A stretch of DNA of 64,000 nucleotides, taken from NCBI RefSeq assembly GCF_003386205.1, contig NZ_QRDY01000005.1, positions 301,549 to 365,548 of the forward strand, read 5' to 3'. Source of the DNA: Cohnella lupini. GTDB lineage: Bacteria; Bacillota; Bacilli; Paenibacillales; Paenibacillaceae. Positions within the stretch are counted from its first letter, which is position 1. Each line of letters starts with the position of its first letter. The translations under genes and the position numbers were made by a program. The notes beneath the pieces were generated by a model. The model searched no databases, was not told the DNA's origin, and saw only the letters and a list, made by a program, of their open reading frames with translations. Shown here piece by piece: positions 18,277 to 27,713 of the stretch.

Positions 18277-19203
18277 TTAACCCTTCACGCTGCCCAGTAC
18301 AATGCCCTTGACGAAATATTTTTGCAGAAACGGATAGGCCGCGATGATAGGCAGGGAGCCGAGGAAAATCTGCGACGCCCTTAGCGTCCTGTCCGAAATC
18401 ATCGCCATATTCAGAATATCTTCACGCGACATCGATGAGAAGTTTTGCTGAATCACGATGGTTTGAATATAGCTTTGCAACGGATAATTGAAGGGGTTTC
18501 CCATCAGGATCAGGCCGTCGAACCAACTGTTCCAGTGTTCCACCATCGAGAACAGGGCCAACGTTGCGATAGCGGGCTTGGATATCGGCACATAAATTCG
18601 CCATAGCGTCGTCCACTGGTTCGCGCCGTCGATTACCGCCGACTCCTCCAGCTCTTTGGGCACTTCGCGGAAAAAATTCAACAGCAGAACGATGCTGAAT
18701 ACCGGAACCGCGCCGGGAAGAACGAGCGCCCAGATGGAATCGAGAAGCCCGAGCTCTTTAATGGTGATGTACCACGGAATCAGCCCACCGTTAAATAGCA
18801 TCGTCATGAAAAAAATCCACGCATAGACGAGACGAAACTGGAAGTTCTTCGATTCTTTAGAGAGCGGATAGGCGATCATGATCGTCAGCAGCAGGTTGAG
18901 CGGCGTCCCGATCGCGATCCGTTCCAAGGAGACGACCATTGAGCGCCAGAAGCCTTCGCGGCCGCCCGTGAATTCATAGGAAGCGAAAGTGAAATCGACC
19001 GGCCACAGCTTTACGTAACCCGCGGCGGCCGCGGTGCTGGAGCTGAACGACACCGCGATGATATGGATAAGCGGAAGCACGCAAATGACCGCTATGAGAA
19101 TCAGAAAAGTCGTATTGACGACCGAGAACCAGTCGAACCGCTTGCCGGCTTTCATGGTCTGGGATAGCTCGGGAGACGAAGACAACGATGCTTTGCCGGA
19201 CAT
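18277..19203 (-). CDS. Carbohydrate ABC permease, LplC/YtcP type
   Basis: A 308-residue inner-membrane permease of the CUT1 sugar-import class with six hydrophobic segments. The EAA loop that contacts the ATPase is visible: ELEESAVIDGANQWTTLWRIYVPISKP. The ending FVKGIVLGSVKG is characteristic of the LplC half. AAGGAGGAATTCCGA precedes the ATG. It lies 15 bp after the LplB-type permease, with which it should form the heterodimeric channel. No ATPase gene is nearby. Confidence 0.92.
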   Translation of the reverse strand: MSGKASLSSSPELSQTMKAGKRFDWFSVVNTTFLILIAVICVLPLIHIIAVSFSSSTAAAAGYVKLWPVDFTFASYEFTGGREGFWRSMVVSLERIAIGTPLNLLLTIMIAYPLSKESKNFQFRLVYAWIFFMTMLFNGGLIPWYITIKELGLLDSIWALVLPGAVPVFSIVLLLNFFREVPKELEESAVIDGANQWTTLWRIYVPISKPAIATLALFSMVEHWNSWFDGLILMGNPFNYPLQSYIQTIVIQQNFSSMSREDILNMAMISDRTLRASQIFLGSLPIIAAYPFLQKYFVKGIVLGSVKG

Positions 19204-19218
19204 TCGGAATTCCTCCTT

Positions 19219-20121
19219 CTAGAAGATTCTGTATTTGGCGAACCGGTACGCGAAGAAGTAAGAACCCGCGATCAGCACGAACGATACAATCGATTTGAAG
19301 AGACCGACCGCCGTCGCTACGCCGTATTGGGCATCCAGCAATCCGATCCGGTATACGAAGGTATCCAGAATGTCGCCGCTCTCGTACACCTGCGGGCTAT
19401 ATAAGTTGAACACCTGATCGAACCCTGCGTTCAGAAGTTGACCCAGACTGAGCACCGACAGGAGCACGATCACCATCCGCATGCCGGGAAGAGTAATATG
19501 CCACGCCTTTTTCCATCTGTTCGCGCCGTCGATCGTCGCCGCTTCGTACAATCCCGGATCGATCCCCGTAACCGCGGCCATAAAGACGATGGTGCCATAT
19601 CCGAAATTTTTCCAAACGTCGGAACCGATCAAGGTGACCGGGAACCACTTGTTGTCGCCCAGGAAAAAAATCGGTTCCAGCCCGAAGGATTTCAGCAATC
19701 CGTTCACGATTCCGCTGGACGGGGAAAGAAGGTCGATCATGATGCCGCCCAAGACGACCCAGGATAAAAAAAAGGGAAGGTAAACCGTCGTCTGGACGGA
19801 GCGCTTGATCCATTCTCTCTTCAACTCGTTCAACAGGATCGCGAATACGATCGGCACGAGAAGTCCGAGCACCAGCTTGAAGCTGGAGATGTACAACGTA
19901 TTCCACAGTACCTGCATAAAGCTGGGAAGCTCCATAACGTAATCGAAATTGTCCCAGCCTACCCATTTCTGGTCGCCGAACAGCCCTCTGGCGGGTATGA
20001 ATCGCTGAAACGCGATAGAGATGCCGGCCATGGGGACATAGGAGAAGATTCCGACGAACAGCAAGCCGGGTATGATCATCAAGTGCAGGGGAAGCTCCCT
20101 CCACGCCTTTTTTATTCGCAT
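19219..20121 (-). CDS. Carbohydrate ABC permease, LplB type
   Basis: A 300-residue CUT1 permease with six membrane spans. The EAA loop is YEAATIDGANRWKKAWHITL, and the C-terminus FFAYRFAKYRIF is typical of LplB-type subunits. GGAGGGGAAACGC precedes the ATG. It follows the solute-binding lipoprotein gene after a 72-bp gap that contains a GC-rich hairpin, and precedes its partner permease by 15 bp. Confidence 0.92.
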   Translation of the reverse strand: MRIKKAWRELPLHLMIIPGLLFVGIFSYVPMAGISIAFQRFIPARGLFGDQKWVGWDNFDYVMELPSFMQVLWNTLYISSFKLVLGLLVPIVFAILLNELKREWIKRSVQTTVYLPFFLSWVVLGGIMIDLLSPSSGIVNGLLKSFGLEPIFFLGDNKWFPVTLIGSDVWKNFGYGTIVFMAAVTGIDPGLYEAATIDGANRWKKAWHITLPGMRMVIVLLSVLSLGQLLNAGFDQVFNLYSPQVYESGDILDTFVYRIGLLDAQYGVATAVGLFKSIVSFVLIAGSYFFAYRFAKYRIF

Positions 20122-20158
20122 GCGTTTCCCCTCCGTCTCATGTGCAAAGAAGCGAGGA

Positions 20159-20181
20159 GGCAGGTGCCGTAGGCGCCTGCC
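20159..20181 (-). promoter_or_regulatory. Intercistronic hairpin between binding protein and permease genes
   Basis: GGCAGGTGCC and GGCGCCTGCC pair over 10 bp (one G-U) around a 3-base loop, with no T-run on the minus strand. It is therefore more likely an mRNA-stabilising or processing hairpin than a full terminator. Confidence 0.6.
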
Positions 20182-20193
20182 CCTTCTGAATCG

Positions 20194-21948
20194 TTATTTC
20201 GTCGTCGCGTACCATTCGTTGACTTCTTGCGTCATCTGTTCCCCGCCGAGCTTCTTCCAATCGTCGGCGAATTTATCGAACGCTTCGATCGGCTCCCCGA
20301 GAATGATCTTGATGAAGACTTCGTTCTGCATCTTCTCGAGGGTGGATTTCCGCTCGACCATAGTCGGCGTAGGAGCGCCTACGAATTTGTCGATCAGGAA
20401 TTGATTATTCTTGTCATACTGGTCGGTAATGCCCATCGAGCCCTCCGGACCGTAAATGCGTTCCCAGCCCCATACGGCGAACCCTTCCTCAGAGCCGGAA
20501 TTGTACAATTCGATTTTCTCCTGAATCGTCTTGGCTTCGCCCTTCAGCACCGACATGTCGCCCGCTTTGCGCGCAGCGTCGATCTCGCGGAACGCCGTCA
20601 CGTTTTTCTTCGGCGGAGCCGGCTGTATCGGAGACAACTGCCACACGCTTTCCGCTTCCTTAGGTGCGTAATACGTGTCGAACTCCGCTGTTTCGCCCCA
20701 GTTCTTCTCCAGATGCATATTGAAGAGCTTGATGACCGCTTCCGGATGTTTCGCGCCTTTCCGGACGGCAAAGAATTTCGTCGTGCTGAACTTCTGAGGT
20801 ACTTTCGTCAGATCGCCGTTCTCAGACACTAGCGGGAAAGCTCGCCATTGCGCATTCGGATCGTTGTTCTTATTGAGCTGCAAAGGCCAGATGGAATTCC
20901 ATTGTTCGCCGTACTCCATGCCGATTTTACCGGCCGTAATGTCCTCCGCTACTTTGCCGCCTTCTTTGATGCCGAATTCCTTATCGAGTTGGCCGCCCTT
21001 CATCATATCTTGAAGCGCTTGAAGAGCTTTCTTCACTTCAGGCTGGATGCTGCCGTACACGAGTTTGCCTTCCGCGTCCTCCACCCAGATATTCGGATAC
21101 GCCTTGAAACCGGCCATAAAACCTTCTAGCCCGTTAGCCCCGCCCCAGACGTCTTTCGTCATGCCGAGGCCGAACGTATCCTTCTTGCTGTTGCCGTCCG
21201 GGTCGTTCTCGGCAAACGCCTTCGAAATCGCGAGCACGTCCGCCATGGTCTTCGGCGGCTGAAGGCCGAGCTTCTCCAGCCAATCGGTACGAATCCAGAT
21301 AAACATGGATCGCTCGATCGAAGGTTCGACCTGCGGAATCGCCATCAGCCTGCCGTCGAGCGTCGCCGCGTCGAACGGGCCGCTGCCCTCCTGAGACAAA
21401 ATATCCTTCGTGAGCGGAGTCGCATACTTCTCGTAAAGTTCCGTCATATCCTCGAGCTGATCGGATTCCGCCAATTGCTTTAACTGAATCGGACTTACCG
21501 GAAGGAAGTCCGGCAGTTCTCCGGACGCCAGCGTTACGTTCAGCTTCTGCAGGTATTGGTCCGAGGTGGGGTTGCCCTTGACGACCCAATCGTACTTTAT
21601 CTTGATACCGAGCTGCTCCTCGTACAGTCGCGACCATCTATTGTCTTCCAGCGTTTCGCCTTGAAGCACGCCAAGCACGTTATTCTCGACGACATCGCTC
21701 AAATTCCGGACGGTCGTCACTTCAATCGGGGGATCGTACTTGCCCATCGGCTCCGCCGATGGTTCGCTTCCGGCGGATTCGCCGCTTCCCTCGGTCGATC
21801 CTTCGCTCGTTGCGGTAGCGCTCTGGCTCGCAGGCGCGTTCTCCTCGTTGCCTCCGTTATTGCCGCTGCAAGCCGAGAGCACCATGATTGCCGCCAAGAG
21901 CAGCATTATGGCCTTGGAATACTGCCGCTTTCCGATCCTGCCTCTCAT
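20194..21948 (-). CDS. Extracellular solute-binding lipoprotein (LplA type)
   Basis: A 584-residue sugar-binding lipoprotein. The ATG at 21948 is chosen because GGGGGA lies 6 bp upstream; the in-frame ATG at 21954 directly abuts that site. A basic N-terminus, hydrophobic helix and lipobox LSAC give a lipid-anchored protein, followed by a low-complexity S/E/G linker. The body shows binding-protein landmarks such as WIRTDWLEKLGLQPPKTMADV and DENDPDGNSKKDTFG-like calcium-loop sequence (ENDPDGNSKKDTFG). The long form (about 550-600) is the LplA/YtcQ class. It starts the importer operon. Its ligand is unknown; neighbouring GH43 and pentonate genes hint at xylose- or arabinose-containing oligosaccharides. 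Confidence 0.9.
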   Translation of the reverse strand: MRGRIGKRQYSKAIMLLLAAIMVLSACSGNNGGNEENAPASQSATATSEGSTEGSGESAGSEPSAEPMGKYDPPIEVTTVRNLSDVVENNVLGVLQGETLEDNRWSRLYEEQLGIKIKYDWVVKGNPTSDQYLQKLNVTLASGELPDFLPVSPIQLKQLAESDQLEDMTELYEKYATPLTKDILSQEGSGPFDAATLDGRLMAIPQVEPSIERSMFIWIRTDWLEKLGLQPPKTMADVLAISKAFAENDPDGNSKKDTFGLGMTKDVWGGANGLEGFMAGFKAYPNIWVEDAEGKLVYGSIQPEVKKALQALQDMMKGGQLDKEFGIKEGGKVAEDITAGKIGMEYGEQWNSIWPLQLNKNNDPNAQWRAFPLVSENGDLTKVPQKFSTTKFFAVRKGAKHPEAVIKLFNMHLEKNWGETAEFDTYYAPKEAESVWQLSPIQPAPPKKNVTAFREIDAARKAGDMSVLKGEAKTIQEKIELYNSGSEEGFAVWGWERIYGPEGSMGITDQYDKNNQFLIDKFVGAPTPTMVERKSTLEKMQNEVFIKIILGEPIEAFDKFADDWKKLGGEQMTQEVNEWYATTK

Positions 21949-22005
21949 TGCCATTCCCCCAATTTGTTTATTCGAGACGATGCCGCATGCGATGTCTACG
22001 CTTTC

Positions 22006-22034
22006 ATTATGTAATCCTTTCCCGCTAGCAACAA
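22006..22034 (-). promoter_or_regulatory. Candidate promoter of the 20194-21948 importer operon
   Basis: On the minus strand, TTGTTG (22029-22034), a 17-bp spacer and CATAAT (22006-22011), about 58 bp upstream of the binding-protein ATG. Confidence 0.45.
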
Positions 22035-22072
22035 TGTGCATGTTTTTACTTCGTTACCTGGAATTTACTATT

Positions 22073-22086
22073 TGTAAGCGCTTAAA
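22073..22086 (+). promoter_or_regulatory. CcpA cre-like site
   Basis: TGTAAGCGCTTAAA matches the consensus TGWAARCGYTWNCW at 13 of 14 positions. It lies 39 bp upstream of the -35 of the importer promoter and just past the GH43 stop. Catabolite control is inferred. Confidence 0.6.
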
Positions 22087-22101
22087 AAACTGGCGGGATT
22101 T

Positions 22102-23622
22102 TTATTTGTTATCCACTTTCCTTGAATAGCGGAAATAATCGAAATCGGCATGTCCGCCGGCTTCTTTCGCCGCATACGCGAAAAGGCCGATTCGGTAGCC
22201 CATGAAATGATGCAACGTATATTTCATCTGGAGCGGTTGACCGATAGCCTGCCATAATTCGCCGTCTTCCGAATAATAGAAAAAAGCCAAATCCACGCCG
22301 TCTTCGAAGATGAAATCGATCTTTAAAGAAATTCGATTTTCCTGGAAAGACATCTCCGCAATCGTTATTTCTTCGTCCCCGCTTCCTTTCCTGCTTACGT
22401 AAATCTGGCGTTTACCCTTCTCGTCAATCTGGATGCCTATTGCTCCGAAATGCGAGGAGAGCGCTACTATGCCGGCGCGGTCGCCAGGCTTCATTGCGGC
22501 GCTATCAAGCAGCGCCGATGCGCTGCAGGCCGGACCTTCCGTCCGCTGCGTCAGCGTATTCCGCGCATATTCCACGCTGTCTGCGAGATAGCCCGTCCCA
22601 AGACGCAGCCATCCCGGCCTCGCCGTCACCGACCATAACCGGTTGTCGGGATTGTGATTCCACTGCCAATTCAGCGCCAATCGGTTATCCTCATAATCGA
22701 ACTCGTCGCTGATCACGAGCGGTTTATGCTCGGTATGCGGTAAGGGAACCTCGAAAGATTGGGACGCCTTCCCAACCGCGCCGATTACCGGCCAACCATC
22801 CTCCCACGCCATTGGAAGTACGCAAGGAACCCGACCGACGGCGTCGCGGTCCTGGAACAAGACGGCGAACCATTGTCCGGTCGGCGTATCCACGATACCG
22901 CCCTGCGCGACGCCATTGTTGCGATAGCCCATGTCGTCGTCAAGCAGTACCCGGTACTCGTAGGGACCCAGCAGCTCCCGCGAACGATAGACCAGCTGTC
23001 GGCGGCGCTTATTACCGGTGCTCGGCCAATCGATAAAAAACAAATAATAATATCCGTTCAGCTTGTACGCATGGCAACCTTCGCATCGGAGCATGATTCC
23101 TTCCCGATCCGTCTCGAACACCGATTGGTCGATGCCACCCGGCTTCACCCTCGCGGCGTCTTCCTCCAGCTCCGTAATCCGGATATCGCCGTTGCCATGA
23201 AAGACGAATACTCGGCCGTTATCGAACAGCAGCGCCGGGTCATGGCGAAGGCCGGGAATGAGGGAGCGCTCCCAAGGTCCACTCTCGATATCCCTCGTCT
23301 TGTACACGTAAAATCGGTTCATGTCATTGCTAGAGAAGCAAACGTAGAATACACCTTTGTCGAACCGTAGGTTTGCGGCCCAAGAGCCTTTGCCGTAAAT
23401 GCCCCTGCCGTCCAGCAGGTTATGAGCGTCATTGTCCTCGAAGGTATGAAAGACATAGTTGACGAGTTCCCACTGCATCAGATTTTCCGATTTCATGATC
23501 GGACAGCCCGGCATCGAATGCATGCTAGTACTTACCATATAGTAGACGGTTCCTACCCGAATGACGCTAACGTCGGGCACGTCCGCCCAGATGACCGGGT
23601 TCGCAATTGTCGTTCTATTCAT
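22102..23622 (-). CDS. GH43 beta-xylosidase / alpha-L-arabinofuranosidase
   Basis: A 506-residue cytoplasmic glycoside hydrolase (no signal peptide). The N-terminal five-bladed beta-propeller of GH43 has the expected triad: base D17 in NPVIWADVPDVSVIR, pKa-modulating D128 in LRHDPALLFD and acid E181 in MLRCEGCHAYK. From about residue 305 a concanavalin-like beta-sandwich follows (DEFDYEDNRLALNWQWNHNP), the C-terminal domain typical of GH43 beta-xylosidases. It should release xylose or arabinose from imported oligosaccharides. AAGGCGGGACC precedes the ATG. It is upstream of the importer and on the same strand, with its own candidate promoter. Xylosidase versus arabinofuranosidase cannot be decided from sequence. 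Confidence 0.88.
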   Translation of the reverse strand: MNRTTIANPVIWADVPDVSVIRVGTVYYMVSTSMHSMPGCPIMKSENLMQWELVNYVFHTFEDNDAHNLLDGRGIYGKGSWAANLRFDKGVFYVCFSSNDMNRFYVYKTRDIESGPWERSLIPGLRHDPALLFDNGRVFVFHGNGDIRITELEEDAARVKPGGIDQSVFETDREGIMLRCEGCHAYKLNGYYYLFFIDWPSTGNKRRRQLVYRSRELLGPYEYRVLLDDDMGYRNNGVAQGGIVDTPTGQWFAVLFQDRDAVGRVPCVLPMAWEDGWPVIGAVGKASQSFEVPLPHTEHKPLVISDEFDYEDNRLALNWQWNHNPDNRLWSVTARPGWLRLGTGYLADSVEYARNTLTQRTEGPACSASALLDSAAMKPGDRAGIVALSSHFGAIGIQIDEKGKRQIYVSRKGSGDEEITIAEMSFQENRISLKIDFIFEDGVDLAFFYYSEDGELWQAIGQPLQMKYTLHHFMGYRIGLFAYAAKEAGGHADFDYFRYSRKVDNK

Positions 23623-23672
23623 CTTGGTCCCGCCTTATTCTCGATTTTCGCACATAGGCGTTTTCGTATTCC

Positions 23673-23702
23673 ATTATCCTCATTGATAAAGAGCTTTTGC
23701 AA
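23673..23702 (-). promoter_or_regulatory. Candidate promoter of the GH43 gene
   Basis: On the minus strand, TTGCAA (23697-23702), an 18-bp spacer and GATAAT (23673-23678), 51 bp upstream of the GH43 ATG and just downstream of the preceding terminator. Confidence 0.4.
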
Positions 23703-23750
23703 TATGCATCTTTTGATTTCGCGTTCTAATTTTTACTATTCGAAGTCTAA

Positions 23751-23798
23751 GCGTAAAGCAAAGGCTGCCGATCTTGCTCGGCAGCCTCTGCTTTACGC
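23751..23798 (-). terminator. Terminator of the beta-helix/ricin gene
   Basis: Long hairpin GCGTAAAGCAAAGGCTGCCGA / TCGGCAGCCTCTGCTTTACGC with one internal mismatch and a 6-base loop, 21 bp after the stop codon. Confidence 0.75.
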
Positions 23799-23819
23799 CT
23801 TATTTAGAAACGCTTGAAA

Positions 23820-26516
23820 CTATTGAATCTGCCACTGTTGATTACTGCTGTTGCTGTCCGCCCACTGTCCCAATAGCGAGTTGTTGCCGGTACGGCCAAT
23901 GCCGTCCAGATACAAATTGGTTTGCCGGTTTTTGAACCGAACGTTCCCGCCGCTTGTTTCCATGGTCCACTGCTGGTTGTTGCTGCCGCTGTAGGCCCAT
24001 TGCCCGACATTGTCTCCGTTGCCGGTACGCGCCATGCCGTCTAGGTACAAACCGGTTTGCCGGTTTTTGATCAACACGTAGCTTCCCGCCGTTTCGATCG
24101 TCCATTGTTGATTATTGGAGCTGCTGGAGGCCCATTGGGTCGTATCAGCGCCATTATTGGTAGATCCCGCACCGTCGATATAAAGACCGGTAGCTACGTT
24201 GCGAAGCTTGACGTAAGCGGAAGACCCGCCGCCGCTCACCCTTACAAGCGAAGCGGATTCCGAGGAACGGTTCCCCTGTGCGTCCACGATGTATAATTTG
24301 TAATTGCCCGCCGTCTGAGGAGCGGCGATCGAGGTTGCGTTCCCGTTCGCTCTCGTCATGGAGGCGCCCTCCGCGAAGCTCGTTGTTCCCGAAGGCGCAA
24401 GCCAGACGGATTTACCCGCGTCTCCCGCGGACCGGATGCCGATCGTAACCGAAGCGCCGACGAACACGCTGGCGGGAAGAACGTAATCCTGCAAAGCCAC
24501 GCGGGACGGCGTCGCAACATCCCGGTAAGCGTCTTCCACGCCGGCGCTAAGCGCGATGTTATAGGCTTGGATAGGCCATACGTTATCGGAATACGCGCCG
24601 ACGGCGTTAATGACGCTGCCCGGAAGAGTGAAATTGGAAATCTTGTTGACCGTTGCGTAATTTTGCGTGAAGTTCAAGTCGTGCTTGCTGCCCCAATCGT
24701 CGGAATTCAGCGTCCAGGTAACGCCCGGATTAATATTCAAGACGTTATTCTGTATGGCGATGTACGCTGAACCCTCGTCCGGATGCATTCCGTATTTGTG
24801 ACCGGCCGGAACGCCCCGGATATAGTTATTGGAAATGACGGTGTTCGGCTGGCTGCCGAGCGTGTAGATCGGAGCGGTATCGTCTAATACCTGTACCGTA
24901 TCGATAAATTGATTATAGCTAATGTTGTTGTTTTGCGCCGTCGAGGTCGGGCTGCCGGGACGAACCGAACCGGATGCGCCGTTGAAATTCCACCAGCCCC
25001 AGCCGAGGGAAATGCCCGCCCACGGCGCTTTTTCGATGACGTTCCGCTGGAAATTCAATGTATTCACGAAATAGCCCGAGACCGCCGCGCTGCCGTTGAA
25101 CAATACCGCGGAGTCGTAAATATAGTTGTTTTTAATATCGATATTCTGGCTAATGCCTTCTTCTCCAACCGAATATTTCTCGCGGTTCGAAGAGGTGTAA
25201 TCTCCGATATAGACGTGCTGAGGATGTCCCACGTTGACCGCGGATCCTCCGCTATCGCTTATCTGATTGCCGATCAACTGTGAATTTTTGACGTCGTTGA
25301 TCAAGGAGATGCCGTCTGCTCCGGTATGCTTGACCGTATTTTTCTGCATCAGAATGCCGTCCGCGTTCGCGACTTGCACGATGCCGGGCATAAGGGCCAA
25401 ATTCCGGTAGGAATACGCATGGAAATTTTGTTTGGCGTAGGCGACGTTCGAGAGATTGCCTTGCTGCGCCTGTTTGTAGACGGAGCCGTCGACGTTGGTC
25501 AGGTTCCAATCGGAATGCAGCAACGTGATGCCCGAGAACGTCAGATTGCGAACGCAGCTGCTCGTGGAACTGCCTTTAACGTTAAGGATCGTATCGACGT
25601 TGTTAGGCGCGAATACCGTGGCCGTCGTCATGTTCTCGGAAGAGCTTTTATAGTAATAGACCGTTTGGTTGGCGCGGTCGAAGAAGAACTCTCCCGGCGT
25701 ATCCAGGAATTCGTAGGCGTTCATGAGCTTGTGGGTTCCGTTGATCTGGAAGTTGCCGTTGAACGCTCCCTGCGCAATGGCGGCGCCAGGTTGCTGGAAC
25801 AAAGCCACGCGATTGGAGCCGTTGACGGTCACTTGGCGAACTCCGACGATGGAGGTCGTCCAAGTCGTCCGCGTTTCGATCTCGATATCGCTTTGATTAG
25901 CGGCGATCGCCGGGAAATCGCTCTGACTATATTGGGCTCCATCGCACTGGGAACCCGATTCCCAAGCCCAAGGCGCTTGACCGGCCGTCACGCTGTAGGT
26001 CCCGTAACATCCCGAAGAGCTGACGGATTTAGCGGCCATTACCGCTCTTTTGTCATTCACGTACAGCGCTCGCAATTTGTTGCCGCGGGTTAGCGGCGCT
26101 TTCCAAATATTTCCGCTGTGCAATGTCCAGCCGGTAACTTGGACACCCCCGTTCAAGATAGGCGTCTCGTTCGGATAAGCTTGATAGAGGATACGATACC
26201 CGTTCGTACCGGAGTCGTTAGACGCGAAATCGATTGAACCCGTCACCGGATAGTTGCCTCCGCGAAGGTACACCAGGATATCGCCCGTCATGCTGCCGTT
26301 GACCGTTCGTACAACGTCCCTCGCCCTTTGCACGGTTTTGAAAGGCGCTCCGATCGTTCCCGGGTTGGAGTCATTGCCGTTGGGCGACACGTAATACTCG
26401 GCTTGAGTTGCGGCCGATGCCGGAGCAGGTACCGCGACGCTTGCAAACAATAATGCCGTGATTAAGAGCCATACCGGAAAGGAAAGCCATCTTTCTCGAA
26501 CAATACTCGACAACAT
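23820..26516 (-). CDS. Secreted parallel beta-helix enzyme with ricin-type lectin tail
   Basis: An 898-residue exported protein. A Sec signal peptide ends near PAPASAA. Residues ~40-640 form a right-handed parallel beta-helix beginning with YYVSPNGNDSNPGT and APFKTVQRARDVVR, the opening of GH120/GH141-like and lyase beta-helix families, with many N-rich turns (IDIKNNYIYDS). An Ig-like stretch (~640-755) follows, then a ricin-type (CBM13) lectin of three tandem units, each closing with a QxW (QQWTIE, QQWTME, QQWQIQ). GGAGGTAATTGT precedes the ATG. It is a close paralogue of 48725-51829 but has a different C-terminal module. A cre-like site and a box shared with the 28683 importer lie upstream. 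Probably a polysaccharide-degrading enzyme; family and substrate not certain. Confidence 0.82.
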   Translation of the reverse strand: MLSSIVRERWLSFPVWLLITALLFASVAVPAPASAATQAEYYVSPNGNDSNPGTIGAPFKTVQRARDVVRTVNGSMTGDILVYLRGGNYPVTGSIDFASNDSGTNGYRILYQAYPNETPILNGGVQVTGWTLHSGNIWKAPLTRGNKLRALYVNDKRAVMAAKSVSSSGCYGTYSVTAGQAPWAWESGSQCDGAQYSQSDFPAIAANQSDIEIETRTTWTTSIVGVRQVTVNGSNRVALFQQPGAAIAQGAFNGNFQINGTHKLMNAYEFLDTPGEFFFDRANQTVYYYKSSSENMTTATVFAPNNVDTILNVKGSSTSSCVRNLTFSGITLLHSDWNLTNVDGSVYKQAQQGNLSNVAYAKQNFHAYSYRNLALMPGIVQVANADGILMQKNTVKHTGADGISLINDVKNSQLIGNQISDSGGSAVNVGHPQHVYIGDYTSSNREKYSVGEEGISQNIDIKNNYIYDSAVLFNGSAAVSGYFVNTLNFQRNVIEKAPWAGISLGWGWWNFNGASGSVRPGSPTSTAQNNNISYNQFIDTVQVLDDTAPIYTLGSQPNTVISNNYIRGVPAGHKYGMHPDEGSAYIAIQNNVLNINPGVTWTLNSDDWGSKHDLNFTQNYATVNKISNFTLPGSVINAVGAYSDNVWPIQAYNIALSAGVEDAYRDVATPSRVALQDYVLPASVFVGASVTIGIRSAGDAGKSVWLAPSGTTSFAEGASMTRANGNATSIAAPQTAGNYKLYIVDAQGNRSSESASLVRVSGGGSSAYVKLRNVATGLYIDGAGSTNNGADTTQWASSSSNNQQWTIETAGSYVLIKNRQTGLYLDGMARTGNGDNVGQWAYSGSNNQQWTMETSGGNVRFKNRQTNLYLDGIGRTGNNSLLGQWADSNSSNQQWQIQ

Positions 26517-26606
26517 ACAATTACCTCCATTGGCTAATGAAATTTGAAAAGGACCGCATTCAACAAGCCGCTCAAGCTTGCTCTAATCCCCCCTTTCACG
26601 TCGCGG

Positions 26607-26620
26607 ATTAAGCGCTTTCA
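26607..26620 (-). promoter_or_regulatory. CcpA cre-like site
   Basis: On the minus strand TGAAAGCGCTTAAT fits the cre consensus at 13 of 14 positions, about 90 bp upstream of the beta-helix/ricin ATG and downstream of the shared activator box, a position suited to repression. Confidence 0.6.
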
Positions 26621-26721
26621 ATTTGTTCCTCCCTATCTCTTACGCGCCGCCTCCCTCGTTCAATATCGACTTTGTCAGATTTATGTAAGCGATATCATAG
26701 CCATTGTAGGAGTTTGCTACG

Positions 26722-26756
26722 ATTTAATACAGAGACTATTCTCCGGCGGGAAGGAA
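26722..26756 (-). promoter_or_regulatory. Conserved promoter box I, copy 1
   Basis: The 27-bp segment 26730-26756 matches 30152-30178 at 23 positions, and both are followed toward the gene by TTAAAT (minus strand). The shared core contains the small inverted repeat GAGAATA-TCTC. Inferred to be bound by the YesN-type regulator at 30223-31830. Confidence 0.55.
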
Positions 26757-26835
26757 TTTTATAGGAAGATTACAAATAGGAGCCTCGAACCTCATAATAG
26801 ATTCTTCATCAAAGAGAACATTCTATTTAAAATAG

Positions 26836-26863
26836 AAAGAGACACCTGCTTCGGTGTCTCTTT
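26836..26863 (-). terminator. Terminator of the 26887-30053 importer operon
   Basis: Perfect 11-bp arms AAAGAGACACC / GGTGTCTCTTT with a 6-base loop, 23 bp after the last permease's stop, running into a T-rich stretch on the minus strand. Confidence 0.8.
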
Positions 26864-26886
26864 GGAGAATTCTCTTCTTCTTCTTA

Positions 26887-27699
26887 TTATTTTAAGATAG
26901 CTCCCGCCGTTAAAGCATTCTCGATCTTCTCGTTGCCGACCATGTAAACGATGATCATCGGTAAACTCGATAGAAACATCGTAGCCCCGATCAGTCCCCA
27001 ATCGGAAACGCCGACGTTGACGAAGAAGCTAAGCAATCCGACGGTCAACGGCCTGAATTGGTCTCTGGATGCAACGATAAAGGCAAGGGGAAATTCGTTC
27101 CATATTCGAATGAATATGAGGACGCATTGCGTCACGAGCGCAGGCATGATAATCGGAAATATGATCTTAAAGAATGCCTGATAGACGTTCGTTCCGTCTA
27201 TGCATGCCGCTTCTTCCAATTCCTTGGGCAGAGAACGGAGAAACGCGTACAACATGAGCACGCAGGAAGCAATTGCGAACCCGGAGTAGGGCAATATGAG
27301 ACCTAAATAACTATTTTTCAGATGCAAAAACTTGATTAGCTGAAATAAAGGAATGACGACAACTTCGATGGGAACGATTAATCCCATAGATACATAAAAC
27401 AACATCGAAGTATTAAATTTCCATTGCATTCGGCTTAAGCAGTAAGCGAGCATGCTGCCCGTCGTCAACGTAATGACGATCGTGCCTACAGTATAGATCA
27501 AGCTATTCTCTAAATAGGTAAAATAATGATACTTGGATAACGCTTCGCCAAAGCTATCCCATCTCCAGGATTGAGGGATGCCGAACGGATTACTGTAGGC
27601 CTCGCTTTTAGACTTTAGCGACATCGTAATCATCCAGTAGAGAGGGAAGAGAAACGTGCAGCCCACGGCTACCCAAAATATGCGGCTCAAATATTTCAT
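26887..27699 (-). CDS. Carbohydrate ABC permease (LacG/AraQ-type half)
   Basis: A 270-residue CUT1 permease with six spans. The ATG at 27699 has GAGGAAT upstream and sits 14 bp after the partner permease; an upstream start at 27774 would overlap that gene. The EAA loop is LEEAACIDGTNVYQAFFKII. The short ENALTAGAILK C-terminus is typical of the MalG-like half. It is the last gene of the operon, followed by a strong terminator. Confidence 0.92.
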   Translation of the reverse strand: MKYLSRIFWVAVGCTFLFPLYWMITMSLKSKSEAYSNPFGIPQSWRWDSFGEALSKYHYFTYLENSLIYTVGTIVITLTTGSMLAYCLSRMQWKFNTSMLFYVSMGLIVPIEVVVIPLFQLIKFLHLKNSYLGLILPYSGFAIASCVLMLYAFLRSLPKELEEAACIDGTNVYQAFFKIIFPIIMPALVTQCVLIFIRIWNEFPLAFIVASRDQFRPLTVGLLSFFVNVGVSDWGLIGATMFLSSLPMIIVYMVGNEKIENALTAGAILK

Positions 27700-27713
27700 G
27701 AATAATTCCTCGC

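Larger units (their letters stand above)
26517..26886 (-). other. 370-bp regulatory gap upstream of the beta-helix/ricin gene
   Basis: No gene seen. It holds, from the gene outward, the ribosome site, a cre-like site (26607-26620), a box shared with the 28683-30053 promoter (26722-26756) and the terminator of the next operon (26836-26863), so the mRNA leader may be about 200 bases long. Confidence 0.6.
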